This document shows positions 38,101 through 51,359 of a stretch of DNA of 64,000 bases, one piece after another (position 1 is the first letter of the stretch; every line of letters begins with the position of its first letter). Position numbers and translations under genes: made by a program. Location of the stretch: NCBI GenBank assembly GCA_028023455.1, contig JAQFVV010000018.1, positions 6,163,800 to 6,227,799 on the forward strand, written 5' to 3'. The notes under the pieces were generated by a model. The model was given only the letters and a program-made list of their open reading frames with translations, was not told the DNA's origin and did no database searches. This stretch comes from Epiperipatus broadwayi (lineage: Eukaryota; Onychophora; Udeonychophora; Euonychophora; Peripatidae).

Positions 38101-38640
38101 GAGATTCCTGGAGTGCCTTATGCTTATCTCCAATACTAGATTCTTCTAACAAAGAATCCTTCTATCCTTCTTTCCAAATATATAAGACCATTCATGGTCA
38201 TATGCACACACTGGTGCTATTCATGACAACTTATAAAAAAATATATTTTATAAAACTAATATTATGAAGTTGGAAAGGGATGATATCACTTTTATTCAGT
38301 TTAGCTAAGTACATGTGTTTTCCGATGAGCCCACTAGATTGTTTTCAATCTAGATAAGTATCGATTTATAGTGTACTTGAGTTCAAACTCATTCAGTGCA
38401 TATTTATTACACATGACTTGGATGACTATTGAACAAAAATGACATTTTACATTTTATCTATATTGATAAAATTACAAGATCCCAATATTACCAAAGTTTA
38501 TACCATAGATCAAAGATTCTTATAGACATTGCTAGCTCATTAGCGTATATTGATGAACAGACATGTATAATCCTATTAATGGCTTCTAAACAAGCATGTG
38601 AAGACCATTATTGATATTGATGGCCACTTAACTAAATTAT
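35156..38640. other. Intronic AT-rich DNA, nothing recognised
   Basis: There are only chance frames (35582-35800 minus, 36990-37184 plus, 38429-38614 plus). A moderately GC-richer patch at 36595-36730 (CTGGTGGCATTAACCAAGAC and following) may be a repeat fragment of unknown family. Confidence 0.5.
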
Positions 38641-38644
38641 TTAT

Positions 38645-38768
38645 CACAATAAAGGTAATAATGATGATGATGATAATAATATCATAATAATGATAATAAT
38701 AGTGATATCACTATAATGATTATAATAGTGATGTCATAATAATGATTATAATAGTGATGATGATACCA
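38645..38768. repeat. Imperfect (GATGAT/ATAATA)n minisatellite
   Basis: Interspersed ATGATGATGATAATAAT and TAATAGTGATATCA-type units; a longer unit AATGATTATAATAGTGATG recurs twice. Confidence 0.8.
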
Positions 38769-41700
38769 GCCATGACTTATCAATAAACTCACAACAATAA
38801 ATTCATCCTTATAAACTTATAGGCATCTATTAAAATTATCCTATTTCATACTGGGATTTAATAATACTAATGGTGATGATTGATCACCATGAATCTCTTT
38901 GCATAATATTCAATTTTCTATAAACCCCTATTTACTAAAATATATTCATTACGCTAAACATTAAATTTAATGATTATAATTTATTAATGATGATTGATGG
39001 CGATCATAACTTTTATATAGTATTATTTGAAACATTTTTAACTAATAACATGATATCCATCTTTGATGAGGATGATCTAAATTCATGGACACAACACAAT
39101 TTTAGCTTTCTATGTTGAACTATAATTATCAAAATTTGGCTGTTCTCAAGCATAATCCTTAAATACTTAAATATCAACATTCTAGTTTACCTATTATTTT
39201 GCGGACGCTTAATATTTGCAAGTGATTGCTCAATATATATGAATGGTAATACTTAATAACTGCGAGCAATGATGCTGAATTAAAATGATAGAATTAAGAC
39301 AAAAAAAAAAAAACACAATATTCTTAATAATAACTCGGAAACCAATTAAGATATATAATTATATTTTATTAACACTACTACTCTTTCTTTCCTTCTTTAA
39401 AATCAAATCGACAATTAAATAAATGGCTTATTAATATAAAAATTTATATAAGTGTAAGCAAATAAATCTAACATATAGGTTTGTCAGTCTTCGATATCTC
39501 AAAATAAGCTGACTTAAATCAATATTAAAAAAAAATACATATTCTATAAATGCTTATTTAAGACTTTTCTTATTCATCATATCATAAAATAAATTTCAGG
39601 TGAAACTTGTATATGTTATTTCACTTCCATTCAAATGTAATGCCCTACTTTTTAATTTACCATTTTAAACTAATCATATATAATCCTATTCTTTGATGTG
39701 TTTGGATAAACAGTTACACATTCACGCATTCGGTAATGTTAACATATATGTTTAAAATGTATACCCAAAAATTACATATATAAAAATATCTTTCTCTTTT
39801 GCAACCTTATAGCGAAAGAAAATAAAATACATATATTAACTTTTAATATGCAACAAGATAAAATAAAAATAAAAAACATTATAAATGCATATATCTATAG
39901 GTTGCTCATTATCATTAACAACTGAAGAACAATTAAAAAAAAAAAACATTTCAACATTACAATATATAATAAAAAAAAATAATGAAAAATTTAAGTTTAA
40001 AGATTTAAACTATGTTTGTGCTATGTTGTGAGATATTGCAAATAACTATAGATAAACAAGTCTTTAATGTTTCTGTATCAAAAAGAAAATTGCTTTGACC
40101 AGTAAATTAAGGTTTACTTTTAATAAGTAAAAGAATAAAATCGGTTAAAGAAAGTTCATATTTACCCATCTACTTTTTACTTCTTATGAATGTCCTGAAT
40201 TTGAATTTTCAGACGGCTTTTCTTTGCTCATCAACAACAACAACAACAAAAAAAAAGAAAGTTATTGCAGATACTTTTAAGATAATGCTGAATCAATTGA
40301 CTTTGCTTGTTTCTTCAATTCCATTATTATTTACTGTTGATTGGCTTCCTTCTACCATTTAAAAAAAAAGTTATTATAAGTACTTTGAATAAGTAGGTAC
40401 CGGTGGATTTGCTTGTTTCTCTTCTTTAAAAAAATAATTGCTGTCGACACTGTAGATGATTGAGGTAAATCAAAAATTTGATTTATGGCTTCAAACTTGG
40501 TTCTACATGGCTGTTTTAAATTTTCTTTTCCTCCTATTTCCCATTCTCCATTCATTGGAAGGCATTGAGCTTTTAATAAGACAGGAACTAGGAACAAAGC
40601 ATTCCATATAGCTTGCGTGGTTGGCTTCAAAATCTATAATTTTGTTGGTTATTACTGGATACATGATTTCATAGACAGATCAGCGATTTTGATTCATTCT
40701 GTATTAATCAGGAAGCAGAAAAAATGGTTTAGCAATGCAGAGGCATTTTATTCATAACCAAATATGTTAATATCATTTTTATAATTATTACTAGCTTATA
40801 ATAAATTCAATCTTGTTCCATTTCTCTCCTATTCTTTAATATTGCTTGAAAATTGCTTTATATAAATGCACATTTCATTTGCTCTTTTTTTTTTCAACTT
40901 TCAAAGAGTGAGAAAAAAGAATTAAAGCGTTCACTCTCTTTTTTAAAAAAAAAAGATTCGAGCTTACATTTCTGCTTAAGAATTATAACAAGGAAGGACC
41001 CACTGAGTTGAGTCTCAAAATAATAATAATAATTTAACTGATCATCTCTCTAAAGAAATTTATTACTGACTCTTAAAAAAAATTTTATGATTAACTGCCA
41101 TCTCTCTAAAAAAATTTATGACTGACTGATCATCTCTTTAAAAAAATTAATGATTAACTGCCTAAAAAAATTGTTTTAATCGTTTATATCGCGAAAAACA
41201 TCTGGAAATCTTTATCTTAAAAAAAAAATCAAAGCTTCACAAGTTTGACTTAAAATTGTTCGCTATCATCTACATCAAAGCACCTCTTTTGTAAAAATAA
41301 TTTTAAAATACAGATAACAACAAAGCTGGCCATCTATAGACATCAGAAATAAGTGTAAAAGCATCTTTGTGTTTGTACAGATCTATTCATTGTTTCACAC
41401 GTGTACAATTTTTATCTCCTAATCTAACAGTTTTATTTTACACCTTTCTGATTTACTCTCTTTTAACAAAATGAAAATTAAATAAATTTAACACATATTA
41501 TTTAATAAAAAAAATATTATATAATAAATCATAAAAAGAAAGAACTGCTTATTCATACATATAAATCTCTGTATGTATAAAAGAATAAAAATTTTTTTTT
41601 TTTTTTTTAAATAATTGAATACTGTATGTATATGTACAATATATTGTGCCCTTATCTATAGGTCATGGTAGGGTAGAAAGGTCAATTACTAAAAAAATTT

Positions 41701-42419
41701 TAAATTTTAAGTTATGTTTGTATGATATATAAATAATAATAGGATAATTAAATTTTATAATACAATTTAAAGCTGAAAATACCTGGTATATAATAGTGTA
41801 ATAAATTATTTTAAAAGAAAACAGTTAAATAAAGCTTAATAATATCCTTGCTTATGGTTGTAAAAGCTGGCCATATAAAATAATACAGCTATAGATAGTT
41901 AAAAGCATATTAATAATTTGAGTATAATATTTTAAAACTAATAAATTAAATAAATGCTATATGTAGTGTTATAATTATATTTAATAGTCAAAACTAATAG
42001 AGTATATTTTAAAATAAACTTTAGGATGGTGAGAATTATATTTAGTTCTACAAGTTTTAATTATTTTCCAAATTTTTATAAAATATATCAGTTTTGGTAA
42101 TTCAGACCGAGACATAAATAAAAAAAAAATCATTTGATAAAGTTAGTAAACACGTGACTGTATATTATATACCTTCACACACACGCTTGTTAAAATAATA
42201 ATAAAGTTTGTGAATTTGAAACTAGATATAATTGCCATCGATCATTAAAATAAAGGTTAAAATATTAAATATTATTTTAATAATTGTTTTAAAAGTTTAA
42301 ATGATTTTGATAAAATTAAAATTGAATTTAAAAATACTAGTCTAAATAATATTTGAGACATTACGTCATCAATTCTTTGTTTTTAAAAGTCTAATCTGTT
42401 ATATAACTAAATGTGTAAA
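38769..42419. other. Intronic AT-rich DNA with local repeats, no recognised gene
   Basis: A minus-strand frame at 40630-40352 (92 codons from TTG, including KAQCLPMNGEWEIGGKEN) has no motif I can place. At 41033-41172 a degenerate unit of about 60 bases (TGATCATCTCTCTAAA...ATTTAT) recurs about three times. A T run lies at about 41591-41608. Confidence 0.45.
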
Positions 42420-45350
42420 ATTTGTTCGCGCTAAAAAGTTATTAACCAATCAACGGAGGTAAATTAGCAGACAAAATATAAGAATTATACGAAGCGGGGG
42501 GAGAAGTAATGTGTAAGTGAAAGAGAAAGTAACACATTTTGTAGCTGATAACACCGTAGCTGGAAAAGTAATATAAATTTTAAATTTCGTATTTATTTTA
42601 AGAGTTCTTCTGTAACATATAATATATTTTGACTGTATCTACATGGATTGCTAATTTTTAAAAGTTGTCTTACCAGGGAATTTTATTCGAGTTTAACCAA
42701 AAGCCTACAGTAGAGATGGAAGTACAAGGAAAAATACCTAAAAATATTGCTGAAAGAAGAATATGTGGAAATTGTGTTAATACAAATTTATTTATGCTCA
42801 ACCAGAAACTTATTATTATAACTCAAAGAGATATAATTGGGACGATATATGAAAACTTTAAAAAGAAGTTAGTTGCCGTCAGGAAGAAAAATTATGACGC
42901 ACCAATTTTACAAGGCTAATTTAAAGTTATTTTATTCTTCTCTATGAAAAAAATTTAATATGCATTTTTTTTTTTTTTGTAAAGAAAATTATGATGAAGA
43001 AAGAATATTTATCTTTTAAAGGAAACCTTATTAAAAATATAGTACAAGAATTTTAGAATAAAGAAAAGTAAAGAGGAATATAAAAGTGCTATTATGTATT
43101 TTATGGAAAGGAGCCTAAAACTTTATCTAAGTAAGAAATATTATAAAGAATTCAATGGAAGAAATGCTTGATTTAAAAGAAAAATATAAAATTAAATTAC
43201 TGAGTGAAAATGGATCCATGGAAATAGAAATTTTATTGAAGATTTAACTAAAAGTACCCACAAGATGCATCGGAAAAGTCGCGCGGGAAAATACTAGCAG
43301 ACAATAGTAGAAGAGAATATCATGAATTAATAATTGTATACAATATTGTGAAAACCAAGGATTGTCGTCTATGAATATTTATTAAACAGAGTAGTAATTG
43401 TTTTACTTTAAAATAGAACATTAAGTGACTGAAGAAGAAATAAAATATTTTTTTTTTTAGCTTAAATATGAACGGTTCAAGAAAGTTTGATGAAGAAGTA
43501 TCGTAAATATAATTTAAATATTTTTTACTGATTATATTTAAAATATAAAATGCTATATGAGATTAGGGAAAACATATAAACATAATTTAGTAATGTTAAA
43601 AAAAAAAATTAAATATAATAGCTTAATAGAATGATAGAAATATTGTTTTTAAAATAAAGAGTATGTATGGAAATCATATATCTACAAGAATTAATGGGAT
43701 GGTGAAGCCTACAGAACGCGATCGAGAAGATAAAGATCGTTTTGGTAATTTTGATATTTATTCATAATGCATAATGTATTTTTTTTTAGATCATCTATTG
43801 ATTAAGAATGATGTGTGAAAGTTTTAAAATTATAAGTACACATTTTATACAACATTTAAAACATATTCTGAGATAGGAGTAATTTTAAATATGCATGCAA
43901 TAAGTTATTTAAAGTATAATTAATAATATAAGTTAACAGAACAATTGTGTGATTCTTTTGAACTTTCCTGTTGCAAAGTATTCAAATATTTTTAAAATAG
44001 TTTGTATATGATAAATATACGAGAAAAGTAGTAAAAGATTTTCTTAAAGAACAGCGGTATAGTTTTGAAATAAAATGAATTTTATTATTGTTAGAAATGC
44101 AGATAGGAATTTGTCGATGTACTGTATAGAAAAACCATGAGAAATAAGATCGGATAGTGACTTGGTAGTACTAGTGTAGAGGAAACCAAGACGATGTTTT
44201 GTTAAGAAATAAGAAAAATAAAGTATTTGGATCATAGTTAGTTTGTGTGATTTCAGTATAGCTAACTAAGCCCTATCACTGAACACATATATTTTGGACA
44301 GTGTTTTTGCGTATCTTTTAAACTTTTTGATGTTATATAAAGCTGAAGAAATAGCTTTAGCATCACTCCTATAATAGAGGTTGGTAGACAGATAAAGGTC
44401 ACTCCTCTATAGTGTTTTTAATTCACTGTGCCATTATTGTCAAGGTTTATGACGGATAATATTCTAGTTATTTTTGATCCTGGGCATCTATTTTCGCTAT
44501 CCTTGTTTCGTGAATCTGCATCGTCAGAAAGATATTTTCAAAGAAATGATGAATAAAATAGAACTGAGGATATGTTATCGTTTAAGTAAGAATAGTTTAT
44601 TTACTGGAATGTATTAGAATTGTGTAACTTTAAAAGTGAAAGTACAAAATATCATAAAGAGAGAAAGAATCATATGATACAGTTTAAATTTAATTCGGAA
44701 ATGAATGTAATATTTTAACAAAGAGAAATCTAAACAAAGTTTCATTTTTAAAAGTGATAATGAAATTTTAATGTTTTTAAATAATTTTTAGAAAATAAAT
44801 ATTGCATATTTATTAAGAAAATAATTCAATAATGTGTAATAGACATATATTTGTGCATGGTATGTTAATAGTTGTAATTACCATACGAAGTAAGGCTTGA
44901 ATGAGTATATTAGATTAATAAACATCGTATAATGAACATTAAAACTTAATACCAAATGTAGAAGAATGTTTTTCGAATCTGTGGGATTCCATACAACCAA
45001 TATAAAAATAGAATTTTATTGTTTTGTAGAATGTTTACTACGAATGTAATTTTGTAAAAATATAATTTTAATAATAGTAGGGATACAAAATGTTAATGAT
45101 AATTATATAATAAAGACATATAGCAAGCGAACCATTAATAAGAAATCCAATAATAATAATACTGTATTTTCTTAAGTATTTAAAAGATAAGAGTTAACTA
45201 GAAAAATAAGTAGAAGTTTGATTTCATTTTTATAAACTAGTAAAATAATTTTGTGATAGGAGAGTAAGGATATCCATGTACATAATGTAAAATATTGTTA
45301 TTTGTTTATATTATTAATAAACTTTGTTGTAAATTTATTTTAAAGCTTTG
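42420..45350 (+). other. Unrecognised region with a short unknown ORF and a 3' poly(A)-like end
   Basis: The region is richer in G than its surroundings on the plus strand and ends with AATAAACTTTG near 45315 and TTTAAAGC, which could be the end of a transcribed unit. A frame at 42665-42919 (84 codons from a TTG; the first ATG lies 17 codons in, at VEMEVQGK) contains ICGNCVNTNLFMLNQK and a Lys-rich end. No family is recognised. It could be a decayed retroelement, but nothing here proves it. Confidence 0.3.
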
Positions 45351-48300
45351 TGTCTTTGTTATTATTTCTCCACATGGATGCATGATATCACAATACACTT
45401 ATAATTGAAACAGACATATAGTTTTGCAAAAAAAAAGGTAAACCTAAAAGTATTATAATGATTTTGAAAGTTTATTTGTATGATAAAATTAAAGGATCAT
45501 AATTATATCAGTTATTGGTCATAAGTTGGTTGCCACAATATTACATTAAAATATATGCTAATGTTGCCACACGTATACTGTTGTCAGATTATTAAAATAC
45601 TGCCACGTACGTAATTATTTATTTCATTTAGGAAGTAATAGGATTATATTATACTATTGTTGTTATTATTATTATTTATTATTGTTATTTGCTGCGTAGT
45701 GAATTATGACATAAAATTCCCTTTTCATAGTTTACTACCGTAATTTTAAATCAGTTAGAATACAATTTATGAACCTGAGATTTTATTTTATTTTATTTAT
45801 GCTATTTATTTACTTAATTTTATTTAATCGAGCTAGATTCTTATTACAAAGAATATTAAGACACGATTATTATTTTAGTTGTAGTGAAAAGAGCTTAGAA
45901 AGTCATAGGAATACTATAATTAGTTATTTAGTATAGTAAAAGGGGGAATAGTGTTCTTATGCCATTGAGATAGTATCATGTGGATAATATCTCAATGTAG
46001 TCTATCTCGTTCCCCGTGTCGTCACTCCATGTCTCATGAAAATAGTAAATATTTGTTAATTTAGTAAATATTTGTTAATTCATTTTAAAAATATAACCGT
46101 ATTTGTATTTTAAAAAATTAGAGCTAGTAATCATTTTAATTAATGCTAGATATATCATTTATTTATTTGTTAAACTGAGCTAGAATCCGTAAATTTTAAA
46201 TCCTATATAAGTGATGGAGAGGACGAGAGCCGTGGGGGAGGTTAGAATATATATATATATATATTGCTGTATGTAATACATATAGATGAAATACTCTTAT
46301 TAAATTTATAGGGTAGTGTAACATTTTGATTTTCAAAACTCATACTAATAGTTAGACCTATTGCTTCTGATTTCAGACTGGCATACTAATAGTTAGACCT
46401 ATTTATTTATCTAGTTTCTCTCCTTTCAGGCTGGTAAACAAATGGTTAAATCTATCCTTAGTTTTTCTGATTTCAGACTGATCAGCATCAATATATTTTC
46501 TTATTTCGTATCTATCAATATATTAGAATTGTGGAAGGATTCAGCACTGAACAAGGCATACATTTTTCAAATCATGATGAGTATCCTTACCACTTCAAAT
46601 TAGGGCTAAATTTTTCAGACTGATATATGGTTACATACTACGGTAGAGATGAACACCTGTAGAAGAGAACTAACGATCCAAATTACAGCATTACAATACT
46701 TAGTTTGCTCGGTCATTGCATAGTTATTTTTTCACAATCTTGATATTTTTCATCCACTGAAAAATATGTGGCTTATTGTACATTTCTTCATGATGGACAT
46801 TAGGAATTTTGGTTCAGTCTGCTAGCTAAATATGTTTGGTTCTCTAACCAATTATCACAAACCTTTTATAAATAATCACCACGTATTCAAAAAAACATGT
46901 TATGGAACACCTTAAACTATTTTCTCTTCAAAAATTACCTTATCTATTTTAAATCAATCTTTAATAACGCTTCTTGATAAACAATTTTTTTTAAACAAAT
47001 TAAAATCAAGAAACAGAGAGACAAAATAAAGTAAAGAAAAAAATATTGCCTTCTTCAAATTTGAATTTATTTCGAAACAAATTGATCTTTACATTTATTT
47101 ATGATTTATATGTCTCTTCTATATGTGTGTATCTTTGTAAGTGTGCTTACTCAGAAAATTCTTAGTTAAAGTTCTTAGCAACTACGTTTTCCTTCCACCA
47201 TTTTTATACAACTTACTATAAGATTTACTAAGTAATGAATGCCAAATGATACAACTTAATAAACCATTATACTATGCTATCCTACCCAATATCTTCAGAC
47301 TAATTTCAAGTTTGTGGTTTTCATCACTGAAGAGCTTCAGATTTTGGAACAGTGCCCCTAAATTTTTAGAATCTAATGCACCTTCCAACAGCCATTATTT
47401 ACTCTCTGGGTTAGACTATCAAGCTATCAGCCCAAATGGAAAACATATAAATGATTTTCAATCTTGTGAAACCAGTTCAGCCTCTATATATTATGGTGTC
47501 TTTAGTTTTTAAACAATTATCTTATGGCCAGGACTTAGTATAAGCCAATAAAATATTACATGACTGTCTCGAATGATTCTAGCTTATCTATTGCTGATTT
47601 AACAACATACATTTTTCTTACATCCTCTTTATGCCACTTGCTGTAAGTTTTAGTAAATAATAGATGCCAGATGATACTGCTTAATAAATGTCCTATCCAA
47701 TATCCCTAGACTAATTTCAAACATACCGCTTTCATCAATGAGCTTTTCAAAATCTATATGAATGTGTGCATTTATCAACTTCATATGTCTGCTATGTGTG
47801 TGTGTTTTTACAATGTATTATCAAAGAAATCGACATATTTTTGTTGTATAATATTCTGAATTATCTTTCAATTTTTATTCACTTTGAAATTAAATGGTTC
47901 ATGAAAATGTACATGAAATTAAATCAATTTATTATATATATTAAGCAGCAAATTCGTTTTATCCCCCCCCCCCCCATTAATTTCATTGCTGCAATAACTT
48001 TAATATCCATTTTTTTACTATAACGAATTAAAAACCTAGTCAAGTTCTAATAAAAATGCGTAAAAGTCAATTTAAATGTTTTAGCAAAACTACGGGAGAT
48101 CGTTTTATTAATTCGCCATTATCCAATTAATATCAAAGGTAAATAATTAGTTCGCCTGTCAAACTATATAATAAATATCTTTTTCGTTTTTTTTTTTTTT
48201 TATTGCTTGATTACAAAATGCTCCTGTCTGTTTACATTAATGAATTATTTGGCTTTAAAAAGGGGCGATAGATTAATTTTTTTAAGTTGCTTTTACATAC

Positions 48301-50117
48301 AATTCTCGAGTTTGTTTTTTCACTCTTTAAAAACTTATTATCATTATTATTTATCGTTTTTATAACAATCAGTTAATGATATCTTCATTTTAGAAGATAA
48401 CTGAAACACACAGGCTTATTATATGCCTGTGTTTATATATGTAATATATTGGGTATATGAGCACAGACACTTACACGACCCACCACCCTCCACACCATCT
48501 CATAACACTGATACCCTTGAACACATATATGTTGAAAAGATAAATAATCACCAATATACGGATTTCATGCTAAAACAGCAATCATCACTTGGTCCAGATT
48601 ACCATATCTACACATATATGCCATAAGTGCTCATATATATATATATATTAAGATAGCCAAACCTCATATTTTAATGGACAGGCCTCAATCCACTCCACAC
48701 TCCAACTCTTCAACCGTCCATCCAATTGAAAATCTGATGATGGAATGCTCAAAGGCCACCCTGAGGCTGAGATTAGGAGATGTATTTTAAAAATGAATAT
48801 ATCTCTCTCTTTTGTCTTTGTCTTTTCTCGTGGTTTTTGTCTCTCTCTCTCTCCCTATATATAATAACGCATAAAGAGATTCGTGGGTCTACATGTCATA
48901 ACTATAACGTAAGAGTTCAAATGTAGGTTAGTGAAACTTGAATTCTTTCTAAGATTTAATTTGTTTGATATTACAATAGGTAAGTAAAATGGATGGAAAT
49001 CTCTAAAATCATTGCCACCCTGCATTTAACAACAAGTCTTATAATTGAAAGTATTTTTCACAATTTTTTGTTTCTTGAAAGTTAAATTTCATGTAATGAA
49101 TTTATCATTTATTCCCCTCCCCCTTTTAAAACTGTATATATTTAAAAAAAAAAAAAAAATAATAAATAAATTTTATGTTGCTTTTCTATTGGAAAAATCA
49201 AAGAATTATTTTAAATAACAACAGAGAATATAAAAAATAGTTCAAGCAGCAAAAGATCATCGTAGGAAATATTCTTCTTCCAGGATCAAAACGTGAAGCT
49301 TGAGCGTATGAAGCAGGTATACTACTATTAATTTGGGAACTCAAGATTTGAAATCTGCACCATTAATATTTACACAAAATAGGATTAAATATTTAAGATA
49401 TTTATTTTCGAATTTTATTAAAAATATATATTTTTTCTTTTATAAAAATATATAACTTTTAAAAAAATGCTATTCAGACTTAAATTCTGAGTTTTTCTTT
49501 AATTATTGCCACTCTCAGATTTTTAAAACAATAAGAAATTACTATTGTAGGTTATTTCTGGATGTTTAAACAAAAAATTATAAGAAGTATCACATAAGCA
49601 TGCTGACATACTTTTTAGTTGCTAATTTTGTCTAGAAAAATGCATTTTTCTCTACTTTTCTGTGACTTCATCTCGTTGTCTAGAGTTTTCTTAAATAAAT
49701 CTGATATTTTTTTTACTTACTGTTATTGTTCCTTTTCATCGTTTAATACTTTTTAAATATATCCACATTGAAAAACAGGGAATAAATTTACAATTACAGA
49801 TATGATCATTAGTCCTCATTTGCAAACAACATAATTTTTCCTCTTTATTTGACTATGATACTATTATTAGTATCTTAATATTATATTTGGTAAATCTACA
49901 TATAGTATTGAAACAGTCAGATCTAAAATTCCATCTGTTTCACCTACTATAGTCATAGTAGTATATTTATTTATTTGTACATTATTACACTCCAAATTGC
50001 ATGTATTTTTTTAATTCAGAACTCTGAACTTGTGCTCTTAAAGAATTATAGAGTATGTGCCTGTAAAAGTGCCTATTTCATTGCAATATAGATGCCAGAA
50101 AGGATAATATATATATA
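45351..50117. other. Intronic AT-rich DNA with several small repeats
   Basis: A perfect-looking hairpin lies at 45962-45996 (CATTGAGATA...TATCTCAATG). A repeat of about 45-55 bases occurs three times at 46341-46485 (ACTAATAGTTAGACCTAT and TTTCAGACTG). A direct repeat lies at 47209-47263 and 47633-47688 (ATGCCAAATGATAC against ATGCCAGATGATAC). A 13-base C run is at 47963-47975. A small unit bounded by inverted ATATGAGCAC and GTGCTCATAT lies at 48455-48640. No gene is supported. Confidence 0.5.
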
Positions 50118-50277
50118 TAATCAGTCATATATCACATGACCTATATAGCTTGTATTACCAATATGTAATATATAAAGAACCTGCTACTAGCTCTAAACAA
50201 GCTTAATTATTATTTTTTTTTTTATGATAAATGCTACAAGAGAAAATACATGAAGCCTTTATCTATGATGGTCCCCA

Positions 50278-50335
50278 TCCCCAGATCAGTTTTGAGCTAT
50301 GGCTCTCATCAGTGAGGAGCTAGGACATAAGATTC
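50278..50335 (-). ncRNA. Hammerhead ribozyme motif, array 2 unit A
   Basis: The minus strand has CTCCTCA, CTGATGA, a perfect four-base-pair stem II (GAGC-CATA-GCTC), then AAAAC where GAAAC is expected (G12 changed to A), and GATC followed by TGGGG closing stem I. The G12 change should abolish activity. Confidence 0.75.
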
Positions 50336-50691
50336 AAAATATTAACTCAAGCCAAGCATTTATCTAATTCTAAAATATTAAGAAAAAGATCCAAATCTTC
50401 AGACACCTACATGTCTTCAAACTCAGCTCTTTAACCAAAGAAACTATATGAGCCTGAACTAAATTCAGAGATCCCATATATTAGAAGGCTTAGCAATTTA
50501 ATATAGCCAAAGCCCTAATAGCAAAATTATAATAGTAAAAATCAGTCATATATCACATGACCTATATAGCTTGTATTACCAATATGTAATATATAAAGAG
50601 CCTGCTACTAGCTCTAAACAAGCTTAATTATTTTTTTTATGATAAATGCTACAAGAGAAAATACATGAAGCCTTTATCTATGATGGTCCCC

Positions 50692-50748
50692 ATCCCCAGA
50701 CCAGTTTCGAGCTATGGCTCGCATCAGTGAGGAGCTAGGACATAAGAT
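50692..50748 (-). ncRNA. Hammerhead ribozyme motif, array 2 unit B
   Basis: The minus strand has CTGATGC (A9 changed to C), stem II GAGC-CATA-GCTC, intact GAAAC, a stem III AC-TG-GT and the GTC triplet, then TGGGG. A9 is a core residue, so activity is doubtful. Predicted cleavage is between 50699 and 50698. Confidence 0.75.
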
Positions 50749-51199
50749 TCAAAATATTAACTCAAGCCAAGCATTTATCTAATTCTAAAATATTAAGAAA
50801 AAGATCCAGATCTTCAGACACCGGTCTGGGGATGGGGACCTTCATAGATAAAGGCTTCATGTATTTTCTCTTGTAGCATTTATCATAATAAAAAAAATAA
50901 TTAAGCTTGTTTAGAGCTAGTAGCAGGCTCTTTATATATTACATATTGGTAATACAAGCTATATAGGTCATGTGATATATGACTGATTTTTACTATTATA
51001 ATTTTGCTATTAGGGCTTTGACTATATTAAATTGCTAAGCCTACTAATATATGGGATCTCTGAATTTAGTTCAGGCTCATATAGTTTCTTTGGATAAAGA
51101 GCTGAGTTTGAAGACATGTAGGTGTCTAAAGATTTGGATCTTTTTCTTAATATTTTAGAATTAGATAAATGCTTGGCTTGAGTTAATATTTTGAATCTT

Positions 51200-51262
51200 A
51201 TGTCCTAGCTCCTCACTGATGAGAGCCATAGCTTGAAACCGATCTGGGGATGGGGACCATCA
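51200..51262 (+). ncRNA. Hammerhead ribozyme motif, array 2 unit C (intact core)
   Basis: The plus strand has CTCCTCA, intact CTGATGA, stem II GAGC-CATA-GCTT (one G-U wobble), intact GAAAC, a weak stem III (ACCGAT) and the ATC triplet, then TGGGGA. Stem I pairs TCCTCA with TGGGGA and, beyond an internal loop, GTCC with GGAC. The internal loop is where loop II contacts occur in natural hammerheads. Predicted cleavage is after 51244. Confidence 0.8.
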
Positions 51263-51359
51263 TAGATAAAGGCTTCATGTATTTTCTCTTGTAGCATTTA
51301 TCATAAAAAAAATAATTGTTTGTTTAGAGCTAGTAGCAGGCTCTTTATATTATATATAT

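Larger units (their letters stand above)
50118..51350. mobile_element. Hammerhead-ribozyme repeat array 2 (Penelope/retrozyme-like)
   Basis: Two minus-oriented units (predicted cleavage at 50283/50284 and 50698/50699, spacing 415) are followed by an inversion near 50820. Then come one full plus-oriented unit (50827-51244, 418 bases between predicted cleavage sites) and a 105-base partial unit. All are non-coding. The family is distantly homologous to array 1: the order CATCAGTGAGG..., CTGAACTAAATTCAG and CATATATTA...AGC is shared at the same spacing. The right end was hit by the LTR retrotransposon at 51360. Confidence 0.82.

Noticed and set aside
38645-38768. Possible CRISPR-like regular repeats
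   Set aside because: Simple GATGAT/ATAATA minisatellite without spacers in a eukaryotic sequence.
40352-40630. 92-codon minus-strand frame with fairly balanced composition
   Set aside because: No start ATG at its head, no family motif and no splice context; not enough to call a gene.
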